Counted from the stretch's first letter, positions 12,201 to 24,561 are shown. The stretch: 64,000 nt of DNA from Thunnus maccoyii (GCF_910596095.1 NC_056550.1:16834501-16898500); one strand, 5' to 3'. Numbers and translations are program-made. Notes: generated from the sequence alone by a model not told the origin.

Positions 12201-13821
12201 TCAGAGGACCAACTGTTTAGTCATTTAGAATGGGCATATTTGGTTTGTCAGTAATTTTGAAATGGTCAAGTGGACCATTAGGTCAGTTTCTCAAAAATGT
12301 AAAAATGAGAATTTTAATTTTAAAGGTCTGGTGATATTCTGTATTTTTGTTACTCTCAAAACATCCCACTGAAAAACCAAAGCCAATGTGCATTATTTAA
12401 TCAGCCCATTGGTTCTGTACTGAAGGTGTAAGTCTTGAAAATCTGTCATGAATAATTGTTATATTTATAATCCTTTTATATTTAGGCTAAAGGCTAAATA
12501 GTTGCATAAAGTTTCTGGCAAATGTTACTCAAACAGAAGTACACATAAATGGTGCATTTGTTGGGTAGTATTATCTTTAGCCGTGGAATTGGTGTGCTAC
12601 TGAGTATTTATTACAGGAGTAGGATGTATGTGGGTTTGACTAAAAATAAACTACTATGCCGATGTTAATGGTAATGAACAAAAATGTCACTCAGTGCAAC
12701 AGTGTGACTAATTGATGGGTTTTTAATAGTTTTTGGACAAAATTGAGGAATGAAGACTAAATCATTGTTGGTTTTGGTCTTTTTAATGGTGTTTGTTGAC
12801 AGTAAGAAAAATATATAACATCAACAGACTTATCCTTGATAAGTTTATGTAATGATAAGTAATGGTAGGTGTTTCTTGCAGGTATTGATAAACTGACTGA
12901 GAAGTCCCAAGTATCAGAGGATGGCACCATGGTGTCAGTCCCAAAGACAGACTCCTCACACACAGCCCCCTCAGACCAAAGTGCAGTCGTCGGGACCAGT
13001 GACACCGAGTCAAACTCAGGCAGAGACAATGAAGTAAGTGTGTGTGTGTGTGTTTGTGTGTGCATGTACTGTACTTCTTCAAATGCGTTTGCATGTTATT
13101 AAATCTATTTTCTTACAATATCAGGATGTTTTCTACACTGAAGCAGAAATGGAGAGAAGACGTTTGTCAAGTGCATCTTCAACATCATTTTGGGCTCCAA
13201 CACCTGAATGGGTCTGTAACTTATTTTCCTATCAGCCTTCTCTTTAGTTTTTTATTGATGTTGTGTATTAGGTAGAACGAGTATTTGACTATTTTTTGTC
13301 ACAGGTCCTCTCCTGGAAGTGTAAGCTTCCCCTGCAGACTATCATGCGTCTGCTACAAGTGCTAGTTCCCCAGGTGGAGAAGATCTGCATCGACAAGTAC
13401 ATAAATATATTTCTTCCTTCTTGGTTCTCATGTACAAATTTAAATTGGCTGAGATGCCTTTACAATGTTTCCAGGAACATTTTAATGTAACCTCACGTGT
13501 TTCCCTGCAGGGGTCTGACAGATGAATCTGAGATTCTGAAGTTTCTTCAGCATGGCACATTAGTGGGTCTGCTGCCAGTTCCTCACCCCATCCTCATCAG
13601 AAAGTATCAGGCCAACGCAGGCACTGCCATGTGGTTTCGCACCTACATGTGGGGTGTTGTCTATTTGCGGTGAGTAAGGCATAAGAGCTAAGTATTATTC
13701 AGACTGTCATCTTTGCACACTGACTAAAACTTCTATCTTTTTTTTTCCCAATTCTAGCAATGTGGACCCTCCTATCTGGTATGACACTGATGTCCGCCTT
13801 TTTGAAATTCAGAGGATGTAG
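6237..13821 (+). CDS. hid1: HID1, dense-core vesicle / trans-Golgi trafficking protein, 19 exons
   Basis: HID1 is a peripheral Golgi protein needed for dense-core granule formation and neuropeptide sorting. Exons: 6237-6302, 6954-7103, 8191-8361, 8829-8945, 9727-9833, 9953-10069, 10160-10367, 10472-10528, 10620-10760, 10856-10946, 11048-11199, 11291-11369, 11528-11692, 11826-12053, 12882-13033, 13125-13211, 13305-13396, 13511-13669, 13758-13821. The total is 2403 bases, or 800 residues; human HID1 has 788. All junctions are phase-consistent. The start MGTTDSKLNF has the Gly2 needed for N-myristoylation. Highly conserved blocks include EATDDAFWDQFWADT, VCAYDPVGYGIPYNHLLFSD, GTHADLLIVVFHKIIT and the end WYDTDVRLFEIQRM. 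The low-complexity stretch around exons 14-16 (about residues 540-695) is less conserved. The gene converges on the otopetrin gene at 15209. Confidence 0.95.
13037..13062. repeat. (GT)n microsatellite beside a splice donor
   Basis: A GT-rich run begins inside the donor (GTAAGTGTGTG) of hid1 exon 15, giving many overlapping GT dinucleotides. Confidence 0.85.
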
Positions 13822-15208
13822 GCGGAGCATTTTCTGACTGAAATGGGATTGTTCAACACCAGGATTCCTCTTCCCTTCAGTATCTGCTGGTTTCCCAGTA
13901 AACCTCACTGTGTTTATCTTGCCTAATAATCACCATCATAATGCTTGCCCCGTACACCACGGACTTTGGTAGGAAAGTCATTCAGACTAGTGAGGTGGAG
14001 ATACCTGTCAGATTGAAAGGAGAAATTATCAATATTGTCCATAAACTACTGTGTTTGTACATTTCTTCAGACCTCAAGACCGCAGAATGTCTGTCAAAGC
14101 ACTGAGATGACTGGAGCGTTTGCCGATGGCTCTTTTCTTGACAGCATAGATATGAGAGGGGAAATATTGTTTAAATTTTCAGTTAGGCTTGCTATAGACG
14201 AAGTGTGGTGCTTTCCACCAGAGGCTTGCTACACATCTTGGACGGCACAATATTGGTGTTTCACGTTATTTGTTGTACTTGCCATGCTTTAAAGTGAACT
14301 TGCACTCTTTGAGTTGTCCGTTATAATGGTTGTAATTTATGTGACAATGTAACTTTACAGGATTTTGGAGATAATACAGATTGTATGTTTTTATGTATAA
14401 GACCAGGTTTCGGTTTCCGATCTGGCTGGCTATGCTTACAATGCTTGATGTTGAAAATTGTATTTTCCATAAATTATCCTGAAAATATATATTGATATGT
14501 ATATGTGAAATCTGTGTTGGTCACGTTACTCTGTGTGATCTCATGGGAAGTGTATTGTTAAACTATTTCAATTCATTTCTGATGCTACTGTATGTAGCTT
14601 GGCAACAATATGCTTTTTATGAGTACCTTTTTACCCCTTGACCACTAGATGGCACCATATCCCTCAGCAACCAGTCTACTTAAGGTTTGACCTTTGAACA
14701 GCATTTATAGTACTGCCACAATTAAAAAGCAGCTGACACTTTTCCCTTACCAAATCCCTCTACTGTATGGTTCGAATTTGGATATCAAAAGCCCAATATT
14801 AAATATAAACCAGTATAGTTGTAATTAGCACTGCTTGTAATCAACAAGGCATCATCTTCACACCATCTGACAAGAAGTCTTCAAACTTGTGACTAACACA
14901 GTACTGAGATGACCAAGAATTTTCATGACCAATGAAATTTAATTTTCATAACTATAGATGTAACACCTGAAACTGGCACTGCAATTGAGTGTAATGCTGC
15001 GTTTGCACTCCAGAATGACCATCTTATCTAAATTAACTGCAATGGGAATTTATATGTTCCAAGGGCACCAGACTGACAACTAATGAATGAAAACGGTGTG
15101 ACAATATTTATTTGTAGTTAAAATTTATTAATATATATATATATAAAAAAAGTTATACATTTAATACATAAGATAATAAAAATACTACATGTTCAAAAAC
15201 AAGTCCAG
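13822..15208. other. convergent 3' UTRs of hid1 and otopetrin
   Basis: The hid1 3' UTR runs rightward from 13822. The first plausible poly(A) signal is ATTAAA at 14721-14726. Leftward, the otopetrin 3' UTR carries AATAAA (TTTATT on the plus strand) at about 15108-15113 and 15124-15129. A CTCF-like word lies at 14642-14656. Short ORFs in between have no recognisable content. Confidence 0.5.
14642..14656 (+). promoter_or_regulatory. candidate CTCF motif between convergent genes
   Basis: CCACTAGATGGCACC, preceded by TGA, fits the core CTCF pattern CCASYAGRKGGCRSY. It sits after the hid1 poly(A) region candidate and before the otopetrin 3' end. Motif only; occupancy is unknown. Confidence 0.3.
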
Positions 15209-18200
15209 TTAAGAGATTAAGTACACTTCAAAGAGACTGGCGACTGAGTGCATGCGATAGAAGATTCCAAAAGGAAGACCAATATTCACAACAGCAGCCC
15301 ACATTGTGAATTTATAGAATTTTATCTCGATGGAGTGATCAAACTGGGGACGAGCGCCAAATGCAGGCATGATCCACAGCTGTCAATACAAAAATAGGTA
15401 AGAATGAGCGGGACGCATTTCCAGAAGAAAACACTAGAAGCGACAGTTGCAGTTACGAAAATATCAGAAAAATTAATACAAATAACTTACAATTACGTTT
15501 GCTAGCAGCAGGAAGGCGCAGACCTCCTTCAGTACTTTTCTCTTCAAGCTTGGCTTACGAGGACTTGAAGTAAGGAAGTAGCTGGATTTATTGCCTTCTA
15601 CAACAATGCTCATCTCTGCATGTTCTTGGAAAGCATGAGCATTTGTGTGCAGAGCATCTTCCTGCATCACATGGAAGGGCTCCCGGTGAAGGCCTTCAAT
15701 GATGAAATAGTTCTGCAGTCCAACCTGGAGCACCGTCAGGATAGCCCAGGACAGGTTGAGGGCGTTCAGGTAGCCTCTGGCTCCTGTCGCCACCACAGCC
15801 ACAATAGTGAAATAGCTGATGATGAACTGTCCCATTGAGGCTCCCACCAGCAGCCCCACATCCAGGCTACGTGTGGGGTTTTTCTCTGACACGTGCTCCC
15901 TGTGGTCCAGCCTGTAGACGATACAGCCGACGACAGTGGAGATGCACATCAGGCTCACTATCACTATATTCATGATAAAATGAATCAGCAGTGCCTTGTT
16001 TCTCTTCTCCTCCTCCTCTTCTAGTATGTATGTCTCATACACTATAAATGTTACAAGTCCTGCCACCACTAGGAGTATTCCTGTGACGGGGCCCAAACAC
16101 ACATCCTTTGGACGGAACTTGACGTTGTGGTGGCTGTGATCCTCCACAAGTCGACCGACGTTTTTCCACATGACGTAGGCCATAGCGGAGGCAAAGAGGC
16201 TGTATTCTATGTTAAAGGGGTAAAGGTAGTAGAAGGCCTCCTTGAAGGTGTCACATGCCGAGTGACTGCATTTACACTTCTTGTAACCATAGCTGGCTGA
16301 AGTGGAAAGAAGAGCAGTTCCGAGTTGGTTTTTCTTAACCAGTGATCATAAATGATTATGATTCAAATAAAACAAACAAACAAAAAAAAAGACAATTGAT
16401 ACCTCTGTACATCTTATGTGAAACAGTGACATTCAGATCAGGAATCTCAGTTTGGTGAAGGGATTCCTCAGTAACGGCTGCCATCCATACCACCAGGTTT
16501 GTTGAAAGTGTAAGAGTAAGCCCACACCTGGAAGAGTGAAAACAGTTAGTATCCTGAAAAATTATAGAAAGACATTCTAGCGTGTGAAAATTGTCTGAAG
16601 TGAGCAAAGAAAATAGTTTACCGAGTGAAATTTGTGTGAAGTTGCACACAGTCCTTTGCATGAATCCACAGGAAGTATGTCTAACAACAAATACATTGTT
16701 AAGTTTCCCCTTACTCATTTCAACCATTTTCTTGTAATGCATAACTACAATGTTCTTAAAATCCAACAACCTGGAAAAACAAAAATACAGCTTGCACGAC
16801 GGGGAAAGCAACTTTAACAGCGGAGTCACAGTGAAGGTAGCCAACATAGGTGGCAATCTTGAAGATGTCCATGAGGAAACTAAGCAGGCCAAACAGCACA
16901 AGTCCAACTGCAATATAAACATTTAAGTGAGATCAGATACATCTTAAAAAACAGACTTAAATATCAAAAGGACTGTAAAGCAGTTCTCACCTCGGAGCCA
17001 AACAGGCCCTGCGTGGCTATCTTTGAACAAGACTGCTTGATCTTTCCGGAAGGTGAACACTGTGTAAAACAGCATCCATAACATAGTGAGGAGGAGGAGA
17101 ATGATGAGGAAGATTTGCCTGTGCACAGGAGTAATGGCCACGTTGTTGAAGGCACTGCCGCTGACCAGAGCGCAGCCCAGGATGAGGATATTGATGCAGA
17201 TGATGCCGGACAGGAGCCATCCACCACCGTGATGGGCTCTCTCCATCACTGCCTCCACATGGTGAATAATGTCTCTCACAGTCTCATCACTGGGCGGTCG
17301 GGAGGGACTGGGCAAGTGCTGGATGTTCTCCATCTGTGCTGCTGTTTCAATGTTGGATGGATGGGCTTCAAGAACATCATTTGGTGTTTTTCTATAAATA
17401 AGGACACACGTCATGAAGGTGTGTGTCTGTGCGTATAGCCAGCTGGGTTATGCCTCTGATGTTCTGCCTTGTGTTCTTTGTGTTTTCAATTAAGAGGCAG
17501 GAGGCAACTCTGGGTCTCAGAGTTGTAATTTGACAAGCTTACATTATTAATTTCTGGTTGACATTGTGGGTGTATGTGATGTGCTACTGTGTGTAACGTT
17601 AGCTTTGTATTTGTATAATGTGTCCTGTGTGTTTTTTTTCTTTGTACTGTTTGTTGTTGTGCTGTTATGTTTTTTTTTATAAGGGAGCGCAGATGAAAAT
17701 TAACTTTAAAGCTAACTCTGGTGCAGTACATCAAATGTTAACATTTATGTTTAAAACTGTACGTTGTCCCAATAAATACATCTTTAGTAGCAATCTCTGG
17801 TAAAATATATACAAAGTAACAAAACATCAGCTGGTCGTATGTGTGTGTGTGTCTTCTTGGCTCCCCTGATAAAGAAGAAAATGTATACAATTAATATAGA
17901 AAGTACAACGTTGTTAAGCTAACTTGGCCACGAACTCAGCACTCTAACGGTCGCCCAATTTCTCCAAATCTACTTTAAATTAGCCTAAATGAAAAAAAAA
18001 CTGATTAGCGATCTCAAATATTGGCAGGATTTACACAGAATGGAAGTGATATGACATAGAGCAAGATACAACCATTAGATCACGTTAGTATCATATCTAA
18101 TGCATTTAAAAAAATAAAGTTTATCTGGGAGTTTCAGTTTACGCAGCCTACCTCTCTATCTGAGTTTTGACGTGCGTGCGTGCGTGCGTGCACACAACTA

Positions 18201-18684
18201 CGTAACTACGCTGAACACAAACACACACACAAACCCCAAATGACACACTGTTATGAGGTGCGGACGTAACAGACCAAAAATAATAAACAGGAATGATTTG
18301 ATGAAATTCATTAACTATGTTTACATTAATCCGTGCTTCTCAGAAAACAGCAGTAATAATGTTTACTGTAAAAACATACAAGCTCACACTGTAATATTAC
18401 AGACCTAGATAAGGTCTTTCAAAACATGCTGTAGTGCACCAGAACCGAGAACTTGTTTTTTTGGGATTCTTATCATTTAGATTTCACCATATCCTTCCTA
18501 TATTAGAGGCCATGTGGGTAGCTAGAGTTATTTAGATCATAGATAGTGTATGTCAGCCATCACACTAGTGGCTAGATAGTAGCTATGCATATAAAAAAAA
18601 AAAAAACTGACTCTCAAATTTTGAATTTTACCTTGTGAAGAGTTTGTTGCAGGTCCGGAACATCTGCTGAGCTACAGTTTTCAT
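15209..18684 (-). CDS. otopetrin proton channel, 7 coding exons (OTOP3 position)
   Basis: Otopetrins are 12-helix dimeric proton-selective channels of the plasma membrane. Coding exons in order: 18684-18632, 17391-16991, 16907-16771, 16680-16622, 16527-16403, 16296-15491, 15379-15209. The total is 1752 bases, or 583 residues, all in phase. The N-terminus is MKTVAQQMFRTCNKLFTRK. The first helix is near SGIICINILILGCALVSG, followed by the family motif HAGPVWLR, then DCVQLHTNFTRCGLTLTLST, YLYPFNIEYSLFASAMAYVM, KNPTRSLDVGLLVGAS and the end FGIFYRMHSVASLFEVYLIS. Being convergent with hid1 matches human OTOP3. The sequence is very close to the second otopetrin at 35498-38900, so OTOP2 or OTOP3 identity needs a tree. 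The first exon is supported by phase and splice signals only. Confidence 0.88.
18171..18191. repeat. (CGTG)n microsatellite
   Basis: About five CGTG units in the first coding intron of the otopetrin gene, followed by CA-rich sequence. Confidence 0.85.
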
Positions 18685-20243
18685 GATGTCCCTTCGACCA
18701 AATGGAGATTATAACGTCAGCTATGTTGCACAGCGGCCACTTTAATGACACTTAGGCCTGTTTATAACATGTCAAATATAAAATAACTTTACCAAGATTA
18801 AAGGAAAACAAAGACGAAACCAGAAATAAATGAACTCCCGCCTTTTCTCTCACTGTTGGATAGATAATGCAAACAGCTCAAGCACCGGGCGGAGGTGAGT
18901 TAATGAGGGAACACAGGTGCAATTAGTTTCACCTGATTAATTATTCTCGTTTCTCGCCTCGCACCCACCCCAACGCGTTTTTAGGGGGAGTTTCGATGGC
19001 CACTTCCGTGTAAAATACTGTTTGGCCCCGAATGTCATTGTTATTCCATTTACGTATCTCCCGTGAGATCAGGTTGGGCGAGACACTGCCTCAGGCGGAA
19101 TTCAGGTTCAATGAGTCTGTGTTTATTTTGTCTAAAAGCCTAATCCTGGTACCCGTCCCAAAATACAGGTTCACTGAAATATTTGGATATCTTTGCTGAG
19201 TAAAACCCTGACCTAAGGCATACAAATCCAATTAATTACAAATAAAACGATCTCGTTTACTTCCTAATTATATGGAACCGTTTCAGAGACAATAAAATCA
19301 ATCAATCAATGTGTAAATACATGAAGGATACGAAGTAGATCCCATTAAGAGTAGTTTTCATGCTCTGTCTTTCATGTGCATAGCTGCACATTTAGTGCTG
19401 CTATGCTTTTGTGGCTTATTGTGATATAGAAGTTAAATTCATTTAGTTATGACCCTGACTGACTGCTTTGGGGTCCTATTTGAAATTTGAGAGTTGTTTA
19501 GAGTAATCAGATTTCATATTAATTTTAATCAGTCAGGGGCTAAAATATTAGAGATGCTTGCTTGAAAGACATATACACACCACTGCACTAAACATAAATG
19601 AGATTTTAAACAATCTTTTCATAGCATTCCTGGTTTATTAAAAAGGTAATTGTAAAAAAATAAATAAAAATGGAAAGAATGTATGTTACATGAAGCAAAA
19701 TTTCTATGATGACACCAAGTATTTGAGGGGAAACATAATCTCAGAGAAACATCCAGACTTTGTCCTTTAAGAAGATTAGTCTCTGCCCATTTCTGAACTC
19801 AATGCTTGCCTAAACATTACCATGATTTTTTTTATGTAAAATGCTTTCAGTATCCTGCAGTTTATACTATTTGAACTTGGTTAGTTAAGCTATGGTGATG
19901 TGAATAGATAGAAGAAAATCCACATCTAGATAACCAATAAACTCTAGAAAATTAATTGAAATTACTTATCATTGTTCAAAATTTTCTGATGGCTCTCAGG
20001 CAGACAAAGTAACAACAAAAAAACCCCCACAAAATAAAAAGCACAAAAAAAAAAAAAAAACATGTCATCTTAAAACAGATCTGTTACTGCAGAAAATGTC
20101 AATCTTTTACAGATCACCTGCTTGAACAGGTTGATGTTAGAGCTCATCTGCTGTCCTGGTAACTTGTGTGCACTCATGTGTCAGTCACAAGGTTGGAAAC
20201 AAAGGTCACCTACTGCTCTCTCACTCTGTCACAAATATCCAAG
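18685..20243. other. intergenic region upstream of otopetrin (left) and amn (right)
   Basis: Both genes are transcribed away from this interval, so it should contain both promoters. At 18877-18908 is CTCAAGCACCGGGCGGAGGTGAG, whose parts recur near the hid1 start. The right half is AT-rich with an A-run at about 20045-20062. At 20200-20208 is CAAAGGTCA, an HNF4-type half site, 36 bases before the amn start codon. No coding sequence recognised. Confidence 0.4.
20191..20208 (+). promoter_or_regulatory. amn: candidate HNF4-type site upstream of amn
   Basis: GGTTGGAAACAAAGGTCA, containing CAAAGGTCA, lies 36 bases before the amn start codon. HNF4 drives many gut and kidney genes, which fits cubam expression. 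Inference from motif and position only. Confidence 0.25.
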
Positions 20244-21665
20244 ATGCTGAAAACACTACACACGCTCCTTCTCCTCTGTCTTGTCGGGGCAGGGAATGCT
20301 CTGTACAAACAGTGGATTCCTGACAACAACTATGAGAATAAGACCAACTGGGACAAAGGAGCCGTTCCGTGTGGCAATGACAGAGTTCAGTTTTCAGCCC
20401 AAAGAAAAGTGTCTGTGTTTGTGGAGACCACACATGCTGTGCGGGAGATGAGGATGCCAGTTGATGGAGAATTCATCCTGAACTCAGGGGCTGGATTTTA
20501 TGTTGTTGCGGGACAAGAGCCGGGCTGTGGAGCAGGTGTCACTACCAAGTTCAAAAATTCAGAGTCTCTACAGTGGTTTAACCCAGCTCTGTGGCAGGCG
20601 GCTGCAACTCTAGATGACATGCAGCGGGAAAACTTTCTGTTCTCAGTCCACGAGGAGAGTGTCCCTTGCCAGTATGACGATGTGGTTTTCAAAGCCCGCT
20701 CCTCCTTCAGAGTGGACACCAGCTCCAGCCTGCCTAGCATCTCTGTCAAATCTGTGTCTGTACTGGGGAAAACGTTTGACAGCGGATCTGAGTTCACCCA
20801 GTATCTCAGCTCACGCTCAGGCCGACTGCAGTTTCACGGATCCTCTGCAGTCACTGTCGGGAACTCGGGTTGCGTGGATCCTTCTGGCTGTGACTGTGGG
20901 AATTCTGTAAACCATCAGCAGATCTGTGCCAGTGTCACATGTCCTTCTCTTAGTTGTAAGAAGCCTCTGCTCCCTGTAGGACACTGTTGTGATGTGTGTG
21001 GTGCCATTGTCACCATCCATTATGCCCCCGGTTTCAACCTGCAGAATTACAGACAACGAATCCGCCACCTTTTTCTAGTCCTGCCACAATACAAATCTAT
21101 TCAGCTGGGCATGTCTAAAGTCTTCAAATCACAGCGATTGGTGGGGATCATCCCTTTTGGCTCCTCAGCTGAGATCCAGGTAGTTATCCTGGATGAAGAG
21201 AAAGGCACACAGGCGGAGGCTCTGGCCAGGGACATAGTGAGGGATGCCAATTCTCATGGGTCTAATCTGGGAATCACTGAGGCTGAATTTCAAACCTCCA
21301 CTGGGAGCAGCAGTGATCAGTCTGGAAGCAGTGCTGGAATGGTGGTTGGAGTTGTGTTTGGAGTTTTAATTATGATCACACTCATTATTGTTTTGGTTGT
21401 CCTGATTCGTAAGGGGGTTGTTCAGATGCCATCAATGCCTTCGCTGCCATCTCTGAGCAGCTTTAGGAACAACAATGATACTGGAGACCTTGGAGGGCCT
21501 CTTGACCATGGCTTTGATAATCCAATGTTTGACAAGCCAGTCATGCTGCCTGCTGTTCCTGGCCTATATGGAACTGAAACTAATAATTCTATCTCCCTGA
21601 CTCCAACAGGTGTGCACTTTGTAAATCCAGTTTATGATGAGAATGAGACTGATTTTAATGTCTGA
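20244..21665 (+). CDS. amn: amnionless, cubilin co-receptor, coding sequence in one exon
   Basis: Amnionless forms the cubam receptor with cubilin, which takes up intrinsic factor-vitamin B12 in gut and filtered proteins in kidney. Amnionless anchors cubilin in the membrane. The ORF gives 473 residues (human AMN 453). I chose the ATG at 20244 because MLKTLHTLLLLCLVGAGNA is a clean signal peptide; in-frame codons upstream would hide it. The conserved start of the mature protein is YKQWIPDNNYENKTNWDKGA. A cysteine-rich VWC-like stretch lies at about residues 205-252 (CDCGNS ... HCCDVCG). One membrane helix is at about 364-387. The cytoplasmic tail has two endocytic FXNPX(F/Y) motifs: FDNPMF at 424 and FVNPVY at 459. 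AATAAA is at 21857-21862. There is no intron in the coding sequence, unlike the multi-exon mammalian gene. Ka/Ks not known; the reading frame is intact. Confidence 0.92.
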   Translation: MLKTLHTLLLLCLVGAGNALYKQWIPDNNYENKTNWDKGAVPCGNDRVQFSAQRKVSVFVETTHAVREMRMPVDGEFILNSGAGFYVVAGQEPGCGAGVTTKFKNSESLQWFNPALWQAAATLDDMQRENFLFSVHEESVPCQYDDVVFKARSSFRVDTSSSLPSISVKSVSVLGKTFDSGSEFTQYLSSRSGRLQFHGSSAVTVGNSGCVDPSGCDCGNSVNHQQICASVTCPSLSCKKPLLPVGHCCDVCGAIVTIHYAPGFNLQNYRQRIRHLFLVLPQYKSIQLGMSKVFKSQRLVGIIPFGSSAEIQVVILDEEKGTQAEALARDIVRDANSHGSNLGITEAEFQTSTGSSSDQSGSSAGMVVGVVFGVLIMITLIIVLVVLIRKGVVQMPSMPSLPSLSSFRNNNDTGDLGGPLDHGFDNPMFDKPVMLPAVPGLYGTETNNSISLTPTGVHFVNPVYDENETDFNV

Positions 21666-22167
21666 AATTGACTGCATTGAACTTTAGGTATGTTAATCAT
21701 TTCCAAATGTACTTTTTTTATTAACTTGATGATTTTACAGTCACCACATAGATAATAAATCCTCCTATAGTTTATAATAATTCAAATATGTAAATAAACT
21801 CATACAATTGGTGCTAGACACTGAGGCAATTAATAACTGAATGAACTTGTAAGACAAATAAAGGAATTGTTGGCAGGCAGTTGTGTATCTTCTCCTCATT
21901 CATATCACATTCAAAAGCTGTAAAGCTGCAATAAATTCCTGACACACCAACTGCTGCACAATTTTTTATGTTCACGTTGCACAGTTACCACTAGATGGTG
22001 GTAAATTTAACCTTCTTTGACATGTATGTGAAAAAAAATCATTACTTTATGTACCTTGTTATCTAACCTCAATAAACATTTACAACGCACTAATTTTTCT
22101 TTTACAAGCTCACAGTGAAGGCAGCTGCTATTTTATGCAGTGTCACAAGTAAACATGGGAAAAGGTT
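21666..22167. other. convergent 3' ends of amn and the TRIM16-like gene
   Basis: The amn 3' UTR has AATAAA at 21857-21862 and further AATAAA words near 21930 and 22070. At about 21990-22006 is CCACTAGATGGTGGTA, a weaker CTCF-like word. No ORF of note. Confidence 0.45.
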
Positions 22168-24561
22168 TCATTTAGCATGAACCAGAAAAACTACATTGTC
22201 CTTCTTTGACAGCCAGGCAGTAACATACAAGGGCTCTATGAAATCACCCCTGTACTTGTGGAGCAGCCTCATGGGACCGGTTACATCATAGAAAGACACT
22301 GAGCCTCGGTGAAAGTCAACGTATAAGCCAATTCTTGTGATATTAGAGGCTTCTAAAAGTGTCTCCACACCAGCATGCCAGGCAGAGAAACCTCGGCTGC
22401 TCCTCCCCATGCACCAAGAAAAGTCATTCCCGGTGATGCAGTCTGCGCTTTGATCTCCCTTACGATTGATGCTCTTGTACGTGACCCCTACATGTGCGCC
22501 TTCCCCGCTCAGCTCAACTTCAATGTAGTGCCTCCCCACGTAAAGGCTGTCTGAAGTCATTGCCTGGCGCCAATACTCAAAGCGATCAGGGTGGTCTGGG
22601 TAGCTGTGCTGCCAGGGGCTGGTGTTGGTCAGCTTTCTGTTGTCCTCTGTTACACGTAGGAAATGATGAGTGGTGTCTGGGTTGAAGGTCAAACTCCTTG
22701 TGTCTACAGTAAAGGGGAAATACAATTCAATCAATCAGTAAAACTTTATATGTGTAGCACCTGTTGTACAGGATAGTGCGATTCAAAGTGCTTTACGGTT
22801 GACTGACAGTTGGTGTTTAAATAACCAGATATGATGAAGAAAAAATATGTTGCATGCACATTGAAAAGAAAGAAATTTACATTTTAGAAAGTCCTCTAGA
22901 GTCTCAGGATCAGGCAGCGAAGAAACGTCTGGCATCTGGGATTTAGTATCTATATTATCATCAACAAGAAAACATTTGAGAGGTTTAAAAAAGTATGCAG
23001 ATGAACAAAGAAAGGAGCCAAACTATCAAAATATGATATACGCCCACCACTTTTGCAAATCATGTTCAGTTTTTCTCTGTAACATGAGAGAATCAGGTCA
23101 CACAGCTCCTGGGTAGCATCAGTCACTACTTGAACATAAGAGTCTAGATGGTCCATGGGGTTGATGTACACACTGGGCAAACATACAGCTGCCTCTCCTG
23201 TCTTCCACTCTGAGTACTTCTACAACAAGCAAAACAAAATTGCGTAAGGATGTGAAACGAAGCTGTTACACAATCCCTTTTCTCTGAGAAATTTTCTTCG
23301 TGAGATTACCAAAATGCTGAAATGCCTGCTCTGTGTACACTGTCAACAACACACCGGCGTCCAAAATAAAGTCTCAGGGAACATCCTGTGCTAATCCCAG
23401 ATCAGGAGATATTTGACTGAAATGAGTTCACACCGTCTGGCATCCAATTGTTATTTCTCAACTTATTTATCGTCATTTTAAGTATTTCATATATATTTTG
23501 TACCTGCAGGAAGTTGACATCAGACTTGCTCCTGGACAGTTTGTTCATTTGGGCCAGAGTCTTTGTCAGCTCTGTTCTCTTCTGCTCCAGATGTGCCTGT
23601 ATCCCCTCTGCCTGTCTGAGGGCTTGTCTCTGCTCACCCTCAAGCACCTCCAACGCCCCTTTCTTGGCCTCCTCCACGGTTGTCTGCAGCCTGGCGAACT
23701 GCTGTTCAACGATGACACAAACCTCCTGCACCGAAGACTGAAGGTCCAGAGAGAAAAGAGACAAATTGAAAGGTGGAAAATGAAGTCAGAATAATGTATT
23801 TAAACCAGATCATTGTGCATTCAATGAATTTAGAGAAAATGGGTTTTGGTGTGATATTTTCCCATGTAACATACCTTAATTAAGTCATTGTTGCTCTGCA
23901 GTTTTCCAATGGCTTTCTCAGCTGCTGAGGCACTCTGACTGATCTCTATCTGCTTTTCCTGCAGTTCAGTCTACAAACAATCATCACAAACACAATTGCT
24001 AGAGATGCTACATGAGGATTTCAAATAAGACCATATAGTGGCAACTAATACAAGACTATCTAACTAATAAATTCTGTTGCATTTTTAGAGCAACAGCCAA
24101 AATAGCAATTCATTTCACAATAATAAATGCTCTGTGCTGAATAAAAACTGTGTGTGTTGTGCCGAGACCTCAATCTGAGCGCATGCCTCCTCCACGGATG
24201 CAGTTGTGTGACCTTTATGCTCCTGGTTTTCGCAGTCTAGACACACACAGCAGCCGTCCATCAGACAGAAGCGTTCGAGAGGAAGATGGTGAACCTCGCA
24301 AGCCTGACAGTCGATGTCATGGACAGGGTCCACCAGCCGGTGGTTTTGAAATTTGGCGTTCTCCAGATGAGGTCTGAGATGAGCCTCGCAGTAGGAAACA
24401 AGACAAGTCAGGCAGGATTTCAGGGCCTTGCTGGGGCTATCCATGCAGGAGTCACATAACACATCTTGCGGGAGCAGTGTGTCCAAAGTCAGGCTGGTAG
24501 GATCCCTTGGCTCCTCCTTTGTGTTCAAATTCTCCTCATTGTTACTGCTTATAGCTGCCAT
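22168..24561 (-). CDS. TRIM16-like protein: B-boxes, coiled coil, PRY-SPRY, no RING
   Basis: Tripartite-motif protein of the RING-less TRIM16 type; TRIM16 acts in stress, damaged-membrane and ubiquitin responses. Exons in order: 24561-24169, 23970-23875, 23737-23504, 23219-23048, 22949-22881, 22703-22168. The total is 1500 bases, or 499 residues. The 96- and 234-base exons are the standard TRIM coiled-coil exons. The first B-box-like finger begins at VLCDSCMDSPSKALKSCLTC; the second contains CEVHHLPLERFCLMDGCCVC and CENQEHKGH. A coiled coil spans about residues 132-240. PRY-SPRY starts at TRSLTFNPDTTHHFLRV and ends at AWLSKKDNVVFLVHAK. The resemblance to human TRIM16 is clear along the whole length. 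Fish have many such genes, so I give no symbol. It is transcribed away from ush1g's 3' side. Confidence 0.88.

Noticed and set aside
20176-20243. In-frame upstream extension of amn
   Set aside because: A start upstream would bury the signal peptide that begins at 20244. The extra residues look like translated 5' UTR.
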